A stretch of 34,361 bases of DNA, from positions 41,534-75,894 of the forward strand of contig NYYT01000052.1 in the NCBI GenBank assembly GCA_002686885.1, read 5' to 3'. Below the pieces are notes generated by a model that saw only the letters and a program-made list of their open reading frames with translations, did not search any database and was not told where the DNA came from. A program made the translations under genes and the position numbers. The DNA is from Pedosphaera sp. (GTDB taxonomy: Bacteria > Verrucomicrobiota > Verrucomicrobiia > Limisphaerales > AAA164-E04). Below, one piece after another: positions 33,536 to 34,361 of the stretch (within the stretch, counting starts at the first letter, position 1; each line of letters opens with the position of its first letter).

Positions 33536-34360
33536 CTACCTCACCGCATTGATAGTACGGGTGCTACGTTCCTGCATCCAGAAAACGTCCTTGTTGTTGG
33601 GGGAGGGGACATTCAATGGAATGTTAGCCTTGGAAAGCTTCGGCATGGTACGAGCGTCTGTCCAGCGATGGATGTCAGCATGGCCATCGGCAAATGCGAA
33701 CGTGGATGCCCCATTGTGATAACTGGCAGGATAATCCACAATTTTGTAGCTGCCACCATTTCCGGGGAATCCCGCCATATCGACGACGAAATAACCATCA
33801 TTGATGCTGTCCTCGCGCTCATCGAGAAGTACGAATGTCATGGACGGACCGGGATCGGTCAAATCGGATTCCTTGGTGTAGGTTTTCCATTGATTGCCTG
33901 AAGCACTCCAAGCAGGGCCTCCAACCCAGTTGTTCATGGACATGCTGCGGATCCGGGGAACGCGTTGGCCGCTGGGATCGATGCCATAAGATTTGTCAGC
34001 CGGGCATTTCCATATTTTCTCGCTTCCTCCACAATAGTTCCAAAGAGGGCTTCGGCGGGTGTATTGTTGGTGATTCCAATTGCTAGGATCCTTTGGTGAC
34101 CCTAGTGTGAGCCAGCTTCCAGCGGTCCAATTGGGAACTCTTCGGCCGTTGAGCTGCCATTCGGAGGCCCCTACCAGTTTGCTTTCGTTGTCATCCGAAT
34201 AGAACCGCCATGCCAGCATCATCTACTTGTTGTTGTTCATACAAAGGATGCCTTGGGCTTTGGTTTTTGCCTTGCTCAATGCGGGGAGTAGCATCCCTGC
34301 AAGAATGGCGATGATGGCGATGACCACCAGAAGCTCAATCAGCGTGAATCCTTGAAGGTT
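33536..34360 (-). pseudogene. H-x9-DG prepilin-like (type II secretion/pseudopilin) protein with in-frame amber codon; 5' end missing
   Basis: Read in one frame from the right edge, the sequence gives the prepilin motif [20 protein letters not shown], then [14 protein letters not shown] and CMNNNK. A TAG at 34225-34223 follows, and the next residues are MMLAWRFYSDDNESKLV, exactly the continuation expected for this family (usually C-M-N-N-x-K/R-Q-x-x-L-A-W). So TAG replaces a Gln codon (CAG) by one base. The downstream 228 codons are intact and end with the H-x9-DG motif (HNGASTFAFADGH) and a C-terminus followed by a strong terminator. These proteins are abundant in PVC bacteria; most have unknown roles in pseudopilus-like or surface structures. 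Either the gene is freshly inactivated, a sequencing error is present, or TAG is read through. If translation restarts at ATG 34222 the product would lack its membrane and cleavage signal. The first codons lie outside the window. Confidence 0.85.
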
Positions 34361-34361
34361 T

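Noticed and set aside
1-34361. tRNA, rRNA, CRISPR array, transposase or phage genes
   Set aside because: I looked for T-loop-like sequences, regular spaced repeats and transposase or integrase motifs and found none that hold up by eye. A tRNAscan or Infernal run would settle the RNA part.

Overview
The window reads as ordinary chromosomal DNA from a member of the Verrucomicrobiota (PVC superphylum). The evidence is a set of families concentrated in that group: a DUF1592/DUF1588-type 'planctomycete cytochrome' protein next to a DUF1552 Tat-secreted protein, a WRGPNRDG-type PQQ-repeat protein, a lamin-tail/LamG protein, an H-x9-DG prepilin-like protein, a SecA with a large internal insertion, and a very long pyruvate:ferredoxin oxidoreductase. 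Many genes lack a clear Shine-Dalgarno sequence, and some look leaderless. I see no tRNA, rRNA, CRISPR array, insertion sequence or prophage.

Layout. 1-1659 (-): 5' part of a secreted lamin-tail + LamG protein, cut by the left edge. 1757-4321 (-): Dabb protein, RNase Y, 5-formyl-THF cyclo-ligase. 4438-5220 (+): secreted His-rich coiled-coil protein of unknown role. 5415-8480 (+): SecA. 8793-13541 (+): 1582-residue NifJ-like oxidoreductase with its own terminator. 13723-16996 (+): the DUF1592/DUF1552 pair. 17079-17678 (-): 2-Cys peroxiredoxin. 17808-23743 (-): a compact six-gene run of cyclophilin, 85-aa unknown, Nudix hydrolase, LolD-type ATPase, FtsX-type permease and AttH/CrtC-type lipocalin, with 4-nt overlaps at two joints. 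23891-26536 (+): FtsK. 26560-27099 (-): YacP-like NYN protein. 27257-28096 (+): CvfB-like S1 protein. 28301-32096 (+): PQQ-repeat protein, FAD amine-oxidase-like protein (coupled by a TTGA overlap), and a secreted HEAT-like/beta-sandwich protein. 32106-33056 (-): secreted isochorismatase-fold hydrolase. 33057-33535: a long structured gap. 33536-34360 (-): H-x9-DG prepilin-like gene interrupted by an in-frame TAG and cut by the right edge.

How the genes fit together. Housekeeping functions (RNA decay, folate, protein export, chromosome segregation, RNA binding) are interleaved with envelope and secretome genes. The LolD-FtsX-lipocalin trio resembles the attEFGH-type arrangement and probably handles an envelope substrate, which I cannot name. 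The PQQ-repeat and FAD genes are probably co-translated.

Best leads. (1) The prepilin-like gene has TAG exactly where the family normally has Gln, with homology continuing in the same frame on both sides. (2) The ~250-nt leader of the secreted hydrolase contains overlapping, mutually exclusive hairpins ending in a T-run, which suggests an attenuator or a small RNA. Just upstream lies a cluster of three TTGGCGCA half-sites, two of them forming a palindrome. (3) The NifJ-like enzyme is about 400 residues longer than usual and has an extra Cys cluster. No clearly new defence or mobile system is visible.
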